Source: Cryptomeria japonica (lineage: Eukaryota; Streptophyta; Pinopsida; Cupressales; Cupressaceae). Taken from it: a DNA stretch of 58,000 nt. Shown one piece after another: positions 22,103 through 34,790 of this stretch (its first letter is position 1; the number at the start of each line of letters is the position of its first letter). The position numbers were made by a program, and so were the translations under genes. The stretch covers positions 346,712,169-346,770,168 of the forward strand of contig NC_081412.1 of the NCBI RefSeq assembly GCF_030272615.1, read 5' to 3'. The notes beneath the pieces were generated by a model. It was given only the letters and a program-made list of their open reading frames with translations, searched no databases and was not told the DNA's origin.

Positions 22103-23229
22103 CTACTTATATTCTTCTCTATTCTTCTCCTCTCCTTCTCTGCTTGAGGACTCATCAAATTCGTATCCTGCTTGTATACTAGAGTCTTTGGAAATGTTTT
22201 CGTCAACCTTCACATTTTCTCTTTGAACAATTTTATTCAATCTCTTGTTGTAACACCGATAAGCCTTGCTCTTTGTAGAATATCCTAGGAATATAACTTC
22301 ATCTTCTTTGCTATCAAACTTTCCAAGATTTCCTTCATCTCTCCAGATGTAGCATTTACTTCCAAAAACATTGAAGTATTTTACTAATGGAATCCTCCAA
22401 TGCCATAGCTCATATGACGTCTTCCCAAATTTCTTCTGGAACAAAACTCTATTGAGAGTGTACACTGTAGTATGTATTTCTTCTTTCTAGTAAACTTTCT
22501 GTAGGTTTGCTTCTTTGAACGTAGTTCTTGCTACCTCTTTTATAGTTTGGTTCATTCTTTCCACTACACCATTCTTTTATGGTGTCTTAGGAGCAGACAA
22601 ATGTCTCATAATCCCATATTTCTCATAAAAAGTGTCAAATTTATCAGAAACAAACTCTTCTCCTTTGTTAGATCTTAAGCATTTGATTTTTCTATCAACT
22701 TCATTTTCAACTCTAGCTTTGAATATCTTAAATTTTTCTAATGCATCTAACTTCTCTCTTAAAAATTCAACCCAAGTCATTCTAGAATGATCATCAATTA
22801 AGATCATGAAATACCTCTCACCTTGGAGACTCCTTGTTCTTGTAGGACCACATAGGTCTGTGTGCACCAAATCTAATAGTTTGGTAGAAGATTGTTCGTT
22901 TCCTCTGAACATTTCCTTTGTTTATTTTCCCACTTGACATTCTTTGCAAACACAATTACCTAGTTTAGTTAGTCTTGGTAAATCTCTCACAACTCTTGTC
23001 AAACTATTTTTCACCAAATTGTCAAAGTTGATGTGACTTATCCTTCGGTGCCATAGCCAACTTTCATTGATTTGAGATAATAGGTAATTCCTTGTAGAAG
23101 CATCCAATTAATACATGTTTCTTCATGTCCTTTTTCTAACATCAATACCAGTTTTGGACCTCTTCTGGATCTCACAACCACCATCCTAAAAGACAACATT
23201 GTAATCATTTTCGCACATTTGTCCAACAC
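22103..23229 (-). pseudogene. Copia integrase
   Basis: The - strand reads WLWHRRISHINFDNL and CKECQVGK (HHCC zinc-binding region, 22925-23080). The core follows with LDLVHTDLCGPTRTRS, FMILIDDHSRMTWVEFL and LRSNKGEEFVSDKFD; the second catalytic position is usually D in LRSDxGxEF and is Asn here. Next come HLSAPKTP and, after a gap, LFQKKFGKTSYELW and VFGSKCYIWRDEGNLGKFD. The integrase is inactive because of the frame breaks and the Asp change. Confidence 0.88.
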
Positions 23230-23489
23230 TTACGAGATTGTGATGTAATCCTTTCACATAGTATACATTGTCAGTGTTATATTTTCCATCAAATGTAATA
23301 GAACCTATTCCAACAATCTATGCAATCTGATCATCTCCAAGTCTAATAGAACCACCATCATACTTTTCAAGTTTTACAAACTTACTTTTGTCACCATTCA
23401 TGTGATTTGAACGTCCACTATTAGTCAACTATTCATTTATATCTCTTCTAACATGTAATCTTGAAGAACCATTTTCTACAATCTTAGTA

Positions 23490-24133
23490 TTATGGAGATA
23501 TCTCTTTATTATTGCTAGGTTTAGGTTCATCTTTTTCTACCAAGAACAAATAGTCACCATCTTCATAATTTGACTCATCATCTAAAAAACCAACATCATC
23601 TTTCACATAGTAGGCTTTCTTATTGAACTTTCCTTTGTTTTCTTTAAACTTTTGTTTTTTTCCTCTTCCCGGACATCTAGATGCATAATGACCAATCTTT
23701 CCACACTTAAAACATTTAAGAGGTAACATACCTTTATACTTTTTGATTCCTCTCTTCAACTTTCTTACAAAATTTGCTTCCATTTCATCCAAGCTCTCAT
23801 CATCTGAATCCTCATCCATAGCTTTTTTGGTTTTAAAGGTTGTCTCAATTCTTGCTTTGTTTTTGCCAACTTCCTCATCTTGAATTCAATCAAGGTGCCA
23901 TATAATTGTTCCTTGGTGAACTTGGACGGATCATAAGTTTCTTCAATGGCCGAAATCTTGTCGCTATAGAAATCGGGTAAAGTCCTCATAATCTTTTCTA
24001 TCACATCCTTATCATCCAAGGTGCCACTAAGATCTCTGATCTCATTCACTAGACTATCAACCTTATGAAAATATCTTGTTATGGGGTGAACCCACAATAG
24101 TGGGTTACACTTTTTTGGATGAAGAAATTTCAC
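23490..24133 (-). pseudogene. Copia gag, C-terminal part with zinc knuckle
   Basis: A CCHC knuckle, CFKCGKIGHYASRC, is at about 23685-23730 and is followed by a Lys-rich stretch. The upstream part contains EIRDLSGTLDDKDVIEKIMR and LYGTLIEFKMRKLAKTKQE, typical of copia gag. A frameshift near 23800 separates the two. The N-terminal half of gag is missing; the sequence upstream of about 24133 is unrelated. Confidence 0.85.
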
Positions 24134-24254
24134 TCGTTTCTCAAAAACATAATTTTTACAACTTTCGATTGGACCAAAAAAAGCATTTGATTGAACGTAT
24201 TATTTTAAATACATTCAATCGAATATAAAATTATTAAAAAAAGAGGTTCGATCG
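24134..24254. other. Flank of the copia truncation with a small hairpin
   Basis: AT-rich. GATTGAACGTAT (24189-24200) and ATACATTCAATC (24209-24220) form a 12-base stem with one mismatch and an 8-base loop. No gene. Confidence 0.5.
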
Positions 24255-27200
24255 TGTAATGCCCGCCAAAATACCCTAGAGAAAATAAGCATCTAACATA
24301 CTAAATGGAGATAATTTTTTTTTAAATATCAACTAATGCAACACACAACCCCATTTATAATTTATATCTATTGGAAATTAACACAAGGAACATGATTCTT
24401 AAACATATTAACTAAATTACGCAAGCTGATTAACATAACATCATTAACTTCTCCATAGGGTACTTTAACATCATTACTTATTCAATACCATAATGACATT
24501 TCACACACATGATCAACTCATCTACTTAAATCTAATGCATCATATTCATTTCCTTTCAAGAGATATGCAACCTACTAGATTATCTAACCTTTATGAGATG
24601 CACTCTACTCTAGCATGATATTCTTACTCTTTCCATGCAAGACTAACCCCCTTTCTTAGGTTCATTTTATGATCCAAATCCAAATGTGTTTTAACCCTTA
24701 ACCATTTCCTAACTACAAGATCATTATCCATTTACAATGATAATTGAAATACTAATGCATAGACATATTTGTTCTTACTTATCTTTTATCCATACTACAC
24801 ATGCATTTAAATTCCTAACATGATCATTTCCTTATCTTGAATCCTAAATGCATTAATGCAAATATCTTAATTATTTTCTTTAATCTTATATCCTATGCAT
24901 ACTTCCTAGCTTCCAATACAATCACATGAATGACATCTTATCTATATGATATCATTAATTAACCACAATTCCTACATTATAATCATTCCATTTTCTTAAG
25001 GTCTACTTCTAGATAATAACCATGGAATCTAAAACTTATACAACAATAACATGATTCCATTCTATTACAAATGTAAATCCATTGCAACAACTAAGTACAT
25101 GAAAGTTATTTACATTCATTATACTAGCACATCACCATACATCCCATGGTTCCAATATTACAAATCATCTCATAATTCTAAAAACCAACTACAATACAAT
25201 TACAATCATATGAAAAATACATCATGAGTGCAACTCATTCCTAACACATAATTTCATCTTATTTAAAAGATAATACATTACATAAATCTGCTACAATGAG
25301 AAGTATCTGCATCCATGCATGAAGAATCCAAGAGAACATCCCAATGGTTGAAAAGCACCAACCACCCGACCATGTGGAACCATAGGAACCACCCCCCCAT
25401 GCTAGGAGATGACACAAGGTCCCAACATACACTTTACATCTAGGCTGACACTCTACAACCAAAGAGACAACACACATACAAGGACTCTCAAACATGATCC
25501 AATCACAACAATCACAAGTAAGAAACTCCCAAACGCTTACAAACACCAAATCATAAATACATATCAACAAGGCATAACCACAAATCAATAAGGGGAAACA
25601 TGTAGGAGTGGAGTGTCATCACATACCATCCTCAACATGATAAATACTATAGCATAAGGCACAAGCCTGATGGACATGTGGAGCCATCTCAACCTATGAG
25701 AGATCAAGGGAGATTGACTTGCCATCACAATGGCCTTCCCATGCCTATCCTAAAACATCCTCCCTAGGATCAAGTCATGGGGCTCACAACTATTCATTAT
25801 CTTGATTAGTGAATTATTTACCCATCCCATTAATTTATTATTATGTTATCACTTGATTACATCATGGTAAACTTCCAATGTGCCCTGGTGGTCTAGACTA
25901 CATGCATCCTTACAAGGAACCTCATGCAAGCCTACCTCTCGTGACCTCAGTCATCACAAGGTAGCCCACTCCCCCTAACATGGCCCAAAAAATAAATCAC
26001 AAGAAGCTTTAATCCAACATGAAAATTTGAAAACATAACATCCATATGTAGCCAAATACTTCCATACAATACACACATGGCTACAACACAACAAGTGTAA
26101 CAAAACGAGCCTCTTGGCCAACAAATACAAATGCCACAACAAACCATCAAATCTGTTGTCAATATAAATATAAACCCACATCAAGGCCAACTCACTTGTT
26201 GGTTCAAGGAAAATGAAGACATCACCCCTTCAACCATGGCTCAACAACATGGGAGAGAAAGTACCAAATCATCCACAATAACAAGGAAGATAAATATGCA
26301 TACAAATTGAATTACGTCAAATCAGATCAAATATCAATCTGGAAATCATCTACAGACATCAATCAAGCCTCTGGTATAAAATCAAATCCAAAATTTTGAG
26401 ACAAACTAAGCAAAACTGATCAAACACCAAAACTGGGCAGAACAATCCATATGTTAACCATTGTAGCACTTTTGTTAACTTCTCCAATGCATATGATTTT
26501 TTCTACAACGCATATACAAAGTAAAACAATGGATAAACAAGATAAAACAACGCATTCAATAAAAAAGATACATTTGCATGTACAAACAATGCATACACTG
26601 TACAAAACAACACATACGCACCTCTGAACAACATATTTGCAAGGATAATTAGTGCATTCACACTTTTAGTGCATTTACCAAAAATAGAGTATGACTTAGA
26701 AAAATTTACGACATTAAAATAAAATCATACACTTAACCAAAAGGCCTAAAACCAAGACTCGTAAGGTTTCCCAAAGCATAAGAATCGATAGGAATAATCA
26801 AAATGAATAATATCAAACTATAAACACAAATATTGCAAAGTGTGGCTTACGACATTGCAACTCAAAAACCATTCAGAAACTCGACAGAGAACCCAATGAA
26901 CCAAGGGAAAATTCCACAAGAGGCATAATGGTTAATTCAATCCATAAAACATGCAAACATATCAAAAACAATATTAAATACCATTATACCTTCATAATCT
27001 ACACTTGTTCCTTGGATTGAACTTTTGATGAGATTGAAGTAGCGCCCCTTCTCTAACCTGATTTGATTAGCTCAATGGAGTGATGTGGATGGCTCTCCAA
27101 TATGCACAACAAAATGGATGAATGATTGGATGGATGAATGCATGATGGATTCTCAAGTGGGATGCAAGTGGCTAAGTATGAATATGTGAGGGATTTGACT

Positions 27201-27801
27201 ATAGTGTAGGCTCTTAGATGGGGTCTTGAACTCAAAAGTGGCAGCATAAACTTACTTGTATTGGAGATGTCAAATGAGGGGATGGAGACCCCAATTTATA
27301 CAATTGGATGGAGTAAAATGGACGGTCAAGATTCAAAAGCAATGGAGGGATAGGATTGAGAGGAAGAGATCACATGGATCAAGGGATAATGACATGACAA
27401 GGGGGGTGGAGACCAAGAGATTTACCATAAAGGCATTTATTGTCTCCACCCTCCTTAAGGTACATGGGGAAGAGTTCCCAATGCACCTAGGAAGGATAAA
27501 AGGAATTAAAAATTCCTTGGGGGGTGCACATGGAATTAAAAAAATCCCAAGATATTGTGTGCATGGGGATTTGAAAAGGGAAAAGGAATTTTAAAATTCC
27601 TTGGGAAGATGAGAATCATGGGAGAATGTGAGATTTTGAAAATCTCACATTCACCCAAAAAGGGAGCATTTAAGGTGGAAGGTGAGGAGGGGGACAAGAG
27701 GAATTATCCATGAATGGCTATAGTTGACTTTTGTGTCTAATCATGGAGATTAGGCACTAACAAGGGATTAGGGGGACTATTTAAAATAATTAGGTGAGGA
27801 T
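24255..27801 (-). repeat. Gene-free AT-rich stretch, possibly most of element 3's 3' LTR
   Basis: No coding region is seen in 3.5 kb. The left end reads TGTAATGCCCGCC on the + strand, so on the - strand the stretch ends GGGCATTACA, a CA end. A - strand TATA box (TGTATAAATTGG, 27295-27302) is followed by an apparent leader. The right end is interrupted by element 2 at 27802. Element 3's 3' LTR start survives on the far side of element 2 (44393-44449), so this region may be its continuation on the - strand. Against this, 3.6 kb is long for an LTR, and more than one element could be involved. Confidence 0.35.
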
Positions 27802-29113
27802 TGTGTGTGTGAAAAGTGGAAAAGCTATCTCTAAAGCTATAAGACACAACACTTTAATTAAGTCATTGCATGCATGGTTAGACAGATATAATCTTGAATA
27901 TAAAAACCATACAAATCAACCTATTGCATTCTAAAAGGTGCAAGTATATACTTGCTCTTAGATTTGTATAAGCAATACCAGTGACTAGACTACACCAAGA
28001 CGAAGGATTTAATCTATATGAGCACAAGAATAAGCTAAATGTATGTAAGATTAAGCTAGATATGCAAGATTGATTAAATGAATGCAAGATTAGGCTAAAT
28101 GAATGGACATTAAGCTATATGAATTAATATTAAGCTATATGAATTCAAGCAATCATAATTTAACTAAATATGCAAAAAAGCTAAACTAAGATGAAATAAT
28201 CTCAAAGCACAATATCTTCAATGACTCTAGAGAAAAAACTGCATAATAACAATAAATCTCAAGGGTGTTTTGAATGAGAGATGAAGGCTGACTTTATAGA
28301 GACTCAAAAGAGAGACCAATGGTCAAGATTGATTAGCAATGAGCGGTTGAGATTCTTCAAGAAAAAACACAATTTAGGATAATTGAAATAATTGAAAGAT
28401 CAGATTCAGTTAATCTTGAGATAGATTCCGATTATAGTTTGATTGAATGCATTCAGTTTAGAAGCCTGAGTTTGCATTGGAGATTAAATTTAGTTGATTC
28501 CATGCACTTGAGATAAAAATAGGTGATTTCATGCACTTTTCTTTAATTCATTCAAGATTTTTATTTAGAAAAAGCCTTTTCAATGCAACTAAACCTCTTT
28601 CTTTCAAAAGCTTTGAGTTTTAATTTTAGAGAAAATGATTAATTCAATTTAATTGCTTTTATGATTTCTCAAGTTATCTCAATTTTAGAAAAAGAAATAT
28701 CTTAAGTTTGATTTCTCCTTTCAATTTAATTCTTTTCTTTTGTTTTCAATTTAATTGTTTTGTTTGCAGATTAATTCCTCTTTTTGTGATAAATCTCCTT
28801 TGTAAATTAATTCCTTTTTCTAATTTAATTCTTTTTTTGTGATTAAATGGCAAATTTATTTATTAATTAAATATGTTAGGATAATTAATTAAATAGATAG
28901 GATAATTGATCAAAATGATTTACTTGGAATGATTTAATTAATTAAATAAATATTTAATTAATATAGAGTGATTAACTTGCCATGTAACATTAATGATTGA
29001 AGAATTAATTATTTAGGTGCTCAAGGTTGATTTAATTGCCTTTGGTTAGGACCTTGGTGATGTTGTCGAGAATAGGGGCCCATGGTTTAGATGACCATTT
29101 TTAGGGTATTACA
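27802..29113 (-). repeat. 3' LTR of element 2
   Basis: On the - strand it starts TGTAATACCC after the PPT and ends CACACACACA, 1312 bases. A TATA box (CTATAAAGTCAG) lies at 28293-28298. The left flank is AGGAT. Confidence 0.92.
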
Positions 29114-29126
29114 TTTGCTCCTCTTT
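29114..29126 (-). other. Polypurine tract, element 2
   Basis: AAAGAGGAGCAAA on the - strand, directly before the LTR start TGTAATACCC. It differs by one base from the tract of element 1. Confidence 0.85.
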
Positions 29127-29194
29127 GAATTAATGTGCGAGCAGCGCATTGGTTCAAAGAATAGTTGATGTCAAATAGATATCAGTTCTGAACT

Positions 29195-29480
29195 TGATGG
29201 ATCACAAACCAATGAAGAGCGAGATGTTTAGCTTGATTTGAAGTGATGAAACTTAATAGAGTTGATTAAAGCGACACCAATCCTGAACTTGATTGAACAA
29301 GAATCGACAAAGAGAAAGATACCGTTCTTGAACTTGATTGATCAAGAAACAAGCATCGATCTAGAACTTTATTGAACTAGATTGAGCGAGAGATGCAACC
29401 AATTCCGAACTTGATTGAACAAGAAACGACTGAGCGAAGCGAGAGAACCGATTTCAGACTTGATTGAACAAGAATCGATT
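29195..29480. repeat. Subterminal GAACTTGATTGA repeats (element 2)
   Basis: Six copies of a word like GAACTTGATTGAACAAGAA start near 29200, 29285, 29329, 29368, 29406 and 29457, spaced about 38-85 bases apart. Several are followed by TCGA or ACGA. They are the reverse-strand counterparts of the repeats at 5936-6535 in element 1. Their position next to the PPT is shared. Confidence 0.7.
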
Positions 29481-29778
29481 AGCAAGAGAAAATGTCCAAC
29501 TTGATTTGATGTGATTGAAACTGAACATCGATTTGAAGATTGATTCAGATAAGGACAAAGATTGATATGCCCCTAGAGATTTCTTTATTTGACATTGAAG
29601 AATCTCAACTTGATACAACATGATTTAGTTAAGATGCCCCTAGTAACGAGGTATAAAAAATAGCAAGCATTTTTGAGAATGTAAACAACAATTTTTGATT
29701 TTGAATTTTGTGTATTTGGACTCGTGAGCATGTTTAATATATTTTAGCGAAAATGTGATCACGTACTGACAATTTGTA
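29481..29778. other. Non-coding leader before the PMD gene of element 2
   Basis: No coding sequence. It would contain the 5' part of the PMD transcript; a T-rich tract leads into the acceptor-like TTTTGCAG. It is much shorter than the matching region of element 1 and lacks the 22-bp array. Confidence 0.5.
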
Positions 29779-29793
29779 TGTTTGATTTTGCAG
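29779..29793 (+). other. Candidate splice acceptor upstream of PMD start (element 2)
   Basis: TGTTTGATTTTGCAG ends at 29793, 42 bases before the PMD Met at 29836. Element 1 has the same arrangement at 45 bases. Confidence 0.4.
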
Positions 29794-29835
29794 ATTCGGA
29801 TGCCAAATATTCAGTTTTGGTGTACATTTCTGCCA

Positions 29836-31545
29836 ATGATGAAGCTTCTTCACGAGCTATCGAACACAGAGAGAGCTCATGTTGGTTTGTGTGGATTCAG
29901 ATACCTTTTACAGATGCCTGATATCCATGTGAATCACAGGATGTTGACCGCTTTAGTCAAGCATTTTAATTCAGAGCATAACACCTTTCATCTACCGATT
30001 AGAGAGATGACTATCATGCTGGAGGATACATATAAGATTTTGAGGATTTCGTTTGTTAGAGACAAGGTTGATTATGATTCCACACAATGACCAAGTGTTT
30101 TGGCATTGACATGTATATTTCATGATGAGACTATTCTTGAGCGTGCTATCACGTGGGATGATTTGATGAGTAGATATGGTGCACAGTACCCTCTAGCTTG
30201 CATTTTAGAAGGTATGATCGGTTGTTTTGTAATGCCTGATACAAGACAACAAGGATTTCTATGTGGTTGGGCTAGAATGCTTCAGAGGTTGTTGACTCAT
30301 CCTATGAGATTAGGGTGGGGATCATGTTTACTTGCTCATATGGGCATGGGAGCACATCTCGGTATGCAGACCTATAGTAGATGATTCTAGAGAGGCGCAC
30401 CAGCCTATTGTATATTGTTATTCAGGTTATGTTACTCAACCCCACCTGGGCAAGACTGACTTTTTGAGGAGGCAGTTGGATGATCTGATTGCTATAGTAT
30501 GGAGACCGTATAGGGGTCTAGGGATGTGGGATGATTGGAGAGCTCAAAGGAAGGACATGTTCATGACTCGACCTCTCATTGGCATATTAGTGTCTATCAT
30601 TGAGCGATTTGTAGTATCTAGGGTGATGAGGCAGTATGGGAGACCATAAGGTATATCCCATGAGTTCACAACTATGCTCGATATGGAGAGGAGGAGAGAC
30701 GAGGATGGGCACCGAGACTATCATATGCATTGAGCATGCAGGAGTTAGTGGGTTTACAACCACATAGATGGGATTACTTAGAGGATGTAACAGACGTGGG
30801 GGCATTGCCCCAGTATATAGATTGGTTTTAGAGACATCCTTTTCCTCGGTTTACAGATTTGAGAGAGAATGCACCTCTTATAGAGGAGGTTGAGGATGAG
30901 GCACCAGCACAGACACAGGAACTAGGTTAGGTACAGGGATGAGGATAGGTACAGGGACAGAGAGTGGATGTACCTAGGCGGGCAAGAGATGATCCTGGTG
31001 CTAGTAGCAGCAGGGTACCAGCTGGAGTTAGACAACGATAGAGAGGGGAGGGTGGATCTTTAGAAGCTATTGGTGTTGAGGCTAGCAATGCTAGGGTAGT
31101 AGAGGGTGGAGGTGAGGAGGAGAGAGAAGCTCCTAGGCAGGTTAGGCAGCAGAGGGATGAGCAGGGATTTGGAGAGGGAGATGCTGGGAGAGAGCAGGGA
31201 GTACCAGACGTAGTATGGTCTTTGAGATCGAGGTTGACATTTTTACAGTCACAGTTGACAGTGGCGTAGACGTAGCTTGCAAAGCGAGACCAACAACTTG
31301 CAGAGGTAAAAGCAGAGCGATATTCTCTTCAGCAAGAGGTTTTGCATCAGACGAGTCATGCAACCTATTATGTCGCAACTTATAGTGTAGCGGTCCCAAT
31401 AGCACAACAGGTTGTTCTGTATTCTCAGTATATGGCTTGATCTGAGGGAGCTAGGGCACCCAGACAGGACGTCGGTCACTAGGCACTACCTCCTCCACTC
31501 GATGATGAGGGAGATGCAGAGAGCTTGATTTATTATATCTCCTAG
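29836..31545 (+). pseudogene. Antisense plant-mobile-domain protein, element 2
   Basis: From MMKLLHELSNTERAHV it runs through LCGFRYLLQMPDIHVNH, HNTFHLPIREMTIMLEDTY and KILRISFVRDKVDYD, then YPLACILEGMIGCFVMPD, WAWEHISVCRPIV and WRPYRGLGMWDDWR, all PMD-type. A stop follows DYDSTQ near 30088. About 74 bases are missing at 30340, where element 1 has the YREMHEIIYREGW segment, and this shifts the frame. The tail (30830-31545) has FPRFTDLRENAPL, a Gln/Gly-rich stretch, coiled-coil remnants and an end at TAG 31543. Several stops sit where element 1 has Gln or Arg codons. It is convergent with pol. Confidence 0.85.
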
Positions 31546-33025
31546 ATTTTGTTATATACCCCATTTTTGTAGCCTATACGATTCTTGCTCCGATGAGACA
31601 TTGTATATGACAGTTGATATCATTTGTACTCTGAGACATTGAGATTATGATGATATACAAGCTCTTGATTTGATTTCATCGTACTTGTGTTGACTGATTA
31701 TGAGATGTATTTCTATATGCTTTATTCTATATGTGTGCATATCTTTTCAGTATGGATGTATGTAATGGAGGTGAATATGGATGTTTGGTTTTTTGTTTCT
31801 TTTCCATATGCAAATAAATGATGAAAATGTTTGGTTTTTTCATGCATTAATATGAATGCCAATAAATATATAATGAAATGTATGGATCTATAAGATGCTC
31901 ATGTATACAGATAACATCTGAATGCACAAGTACTCAATAAGAGAAATGATGATTAAAAATAAACCACTTACCTAAGAAATAACAATTGCTTCAAACTCTC
32001 ATTCAAAAGAGAAAGAGATCATTGTTATCATACCGAAATCACTTTAAATGCATAAAATTTAGAATGAATGCAACCTATACGTAGTCACTGGATTTGGTAT
32101 GCTTAGTTTTCATCACCGAGAATTTTACAAACACAACAGGCAAAACATAGTTCCTTCCTTTTCATATGCAATATTAATTATCTTGTCCGTAATGACCCTT
32201 TTTTGGTTCATATCCTTAGACAGATTACACATGCATCCAGATTGCATATTAAAGAAATTCCCTCAAAATAGACAAAGAAATGACTCCAACCTCCTTGTAG
32301 CATACAAATAAGTAGAGTCATGTTATGTGTGGCGATTTCACCTTGATGTGAAGGCACTTATCACAGACACCCAACTGATTAAATGTTTCCAGATCATCAG
32401 AATCATTCCTACAAGCATAAAACAAAGAAAAGTATTATACCTCCAATCCTTGCTCCTCTTATTCAAGATAGACTTCCTCGAGTTACTCAGAGGGAATAAT
32501 AATCGAAAACCAATGTAAAAGACAACGCACAAATAAAATTTCAATCATATCTCAAACAATTTAGTGATTGTTTTCAGTAGTCTTGTTTTGCTTGTTTACT
32601 CAGTGTTAAAACTCTTCAATAGTTTGGAGACAGGTGATTGACTCAGAGTGGATCACCTGGTGCTATCGATAGCAAGATGACTTAGTTGATATTGCTTAGG
32701 ACATGTATATTGATTAGTCGATTACCCTAAGACTATGACATTGATTGGTTTCAAGCCATGAGGGTTCGAAAAGAACCAGGATGTCACAAAAGCGACTAAA
32801 AGATATGTACAAGCGAAAGCAAAGATGTAGGAAAGCAGGAATGAAAATGGGAAATGCCAAGTGTGTGTTGATAGATAGAGAGCTTGAGTACAAGAGGCAC
32901 CTGTTTACCAGGTTGTCCCCTGCTTGGCAAAGATCCTTTCTTTTTCTTTTTTTTTGAAACTTTTTCTGATTTTTAGGATTTTTTCGGGACATTTTGTGCT
33001 GTATAGGTTGTTGGAGCAGAGAATC
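31546..33025. other. Conserved non-coding spacer between PMD gene and pol (element 2)
   Basis: No coding signal. It aligns with 1341-2970 of element 1 in several blocks, for example the stretches at 32700-32900 and 32330-32520. It would hold the 3' UTRs of the two convergent genes. Confidence 0.6.
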
Positions 33026-34290
33026 TTAAGTGAAGAATTTCTTCAAGTGGATGGTGTTAAACGGTTCACGAAGTTGTTCTCCTTCCGATGTTGAGAGTTG
33101 ATAGGCACCAGAGCCAAAGACTATAGTAACAATGTAGGGACCCAACCAGTTAGGTTCAAACTTCCCTTTGTTGTCTCGAAACTGTTGATTTTTAGGATTT
33201 TCTCTCAAAACAAGGTCACCAACCTAAAATTCTCTTTGTCAAACTTTCTTGTTATAACCTCTAGACATTCTCTTTTGGTAGGCTCTCAGATGATCAAATG
33301 CCACTTACCGATGTTCATCCAGCAAATCGAGTTCTTGCAATCTAGATATTTTTTAGTCTTCATCAGTAACAATACCTTGCAAAGAAACTCTCAAAGATGG
33401 TATTTCCACCTCAATAGGAAAGACTGCTTCAGACCCATACACCAAAGAAAAAGGTGTAGCCCCTATAGGTAATCTAATACTTGTTCTATAAGCCCGTAGT
33501 GCAGGATTGAGCTACAGATACCAATCCTTTCCATATTTATTTACTGTTCCATGTAAGATAGTCACCAAATTTTTGTTAGATGCTTCAGTTTGTTCATTAC
33601 CTTGAGGGTAGTATATGGATGACCAGTGCTATTTGATTTTGAATTTTTCATAGAGCTCATCTAGATCTTTGTTTTTGAACTACCCTCCATTATCAGTCAC
33701 AATTGAAGAAGGTATCCCATACCTACATATAATATAGTTAAGGATGAACATAGCTACTTGTTTACCGGTTGCTTTGATTAGCGAAACTGCTTCTACCCAC
33801 TTAGTGAAGTACTCAGTGACAGTTATGATAAACTTGTGTCCGTTCGATGATACGAGATATATTTGGCCAATGAGGTCAAACACCCATTGTTGAAAAGGCC
33901 AATGTGTGATGAAAGGTATGAGATCCCTTGCTGGAGCATGTATGAGGTTCCCATGTAGCTGACACTACTCACAAGTTTTAGCAAATTTTATAGCATCTTT
34001 CTCCATGTCTGGCCAGTAGTAGCCAGCCCTTAGCAGTTTTTGAGCTAAAGTTAGACCGTTTGAATGAGATCCACAAATACCTTCATGGACTTTGAATAAT
34101 GCACATTGGGACTCTTCTGTTTCTAGACACCTAAGAAAAGTACTATCCAAACCTCGCCTATACAAATCGTTAGCGATGATGACATACCGTGAAGCATTTC
34201 GAATTAGATTCCTTTTCTCATTACGGGTTAGTAGGGATAACTTGGTTACACAAGTAAGAGTAAATATGGCTATAGCAAGATGAATCGTGT
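33026..34290 (-). pseudogene. Ty3/gypsy integrase, element 2
   Basis: HHCC region HEGICGSHSNG to CE near 33965-34110; core FDLIGQIYLVSSNGH, TDNGG, then SIYYPQGNEQTEASNKN; C-terminal RENPKNQQFRDNKGKFEPNW and a TAA at 33026. The D-D-E positions are present. The frame holds stops at 33677-33679 (TAG after TDNGG, shared with element 1), near 33630 and at several sites around 33230-33360. It is about 90% alike with element 1 by eye. Confidence 0.92.
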
Positions 34291-34299
34291 CCAATAATA

Positions 34300-34790
34300 G
34301 AATAGACCATCTAGGACTCAGGAGAATCATAAGCAGGATAATGTAATTCTTCCACCAGGAATTCAAAGCGGAACTCAGATTCTTGTAGTTGTGGTATAGA
34401 CGCCAAGATAGCCATAGCATCTGCTCCTCTGTTTACTGACCTAGGAATCTGTTGAAATGATACAAAGGTAAAGTATTTCTTGAGTTCATCAACCATTCTC
34501 TTATAAGGTATCAGTTTCTCATCTCGAGTCTGATATTTATCATTGATTTGGTTGATAATCAGCTGAGAGTCTCCATAGATGTGTAACTCAACAACCTTCC
34601 ATTCGATAGCCAGCTTGATCCCATTTACTAAAGCTTCATATTCTTCAATATTATTTGTGCAAGGAAAGAGAATCTTGTAGGCCTTTGGGATTGAATATCT
34701 TTGAGGAGTGATAAAAAGTATTCCAGCACTAGAACCATGCTGAGTGAAAGACCCATCAAAGAATATTTTCCATGATCGCTAAGTAGCGTG
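34300..34790 (-). pseudogene. Second (archaeal-type) RNase H, element 2
   Basis: Seen are WKIFFDGSFTQHGSSAGILF, NNIEEYEALVNGIKLAIEW, ELHIYGDSQLIINQIND and NRGADAMAILASIPQLQES. The D-E-D-D catalytic pattern is visible (D in FFDGS, E in IEEYEA, D in YGDSQ, D in GADA). Its position between the first RNase H and integrase is the hallmark of the plant Tat group of Ty3 elements. Few breaks are seen in this domain. Confidence 0.85.

Larger units (their letters stand above)
16662..24133 (-). mobile_element. Decayed Ty1/copia retrotransposon, 5'-truncated and interrupted
   Basis: Reading on the - strand: partial gag with a zinc knuckle (23490-24133), integrase (22103-23229), RT (N-terminal part 21361-21950, C-terminal part 18660-19041), RNase H (18120-18653), a 300-base tail, PPT and 3' LTR (16662-17809). 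The order gag-IN-RT-RNaseH is diagnostic of copia. The 5' LTR and the start of gag are missing; recognisable gag sequence ends near 24133. A foreign 2.3-kb piece splits the RT. Stops and frameshifts are frequent. Confidence 0.9.

Noticed and set aside
24255-27801. Short ORFs considered as host genes, for example 25259-25588 (-) and 27256-27594 (+)
   Set aside because: No conserved motif, no plausible exon structure and AT-rich repeat-like composition.
29481-29778. tRNA or small RNA gene before the PMD of element 2
   Set aside because: No A/B box or cloverleaf-like pattern could be found by eye; the same holds for the rest of the window.
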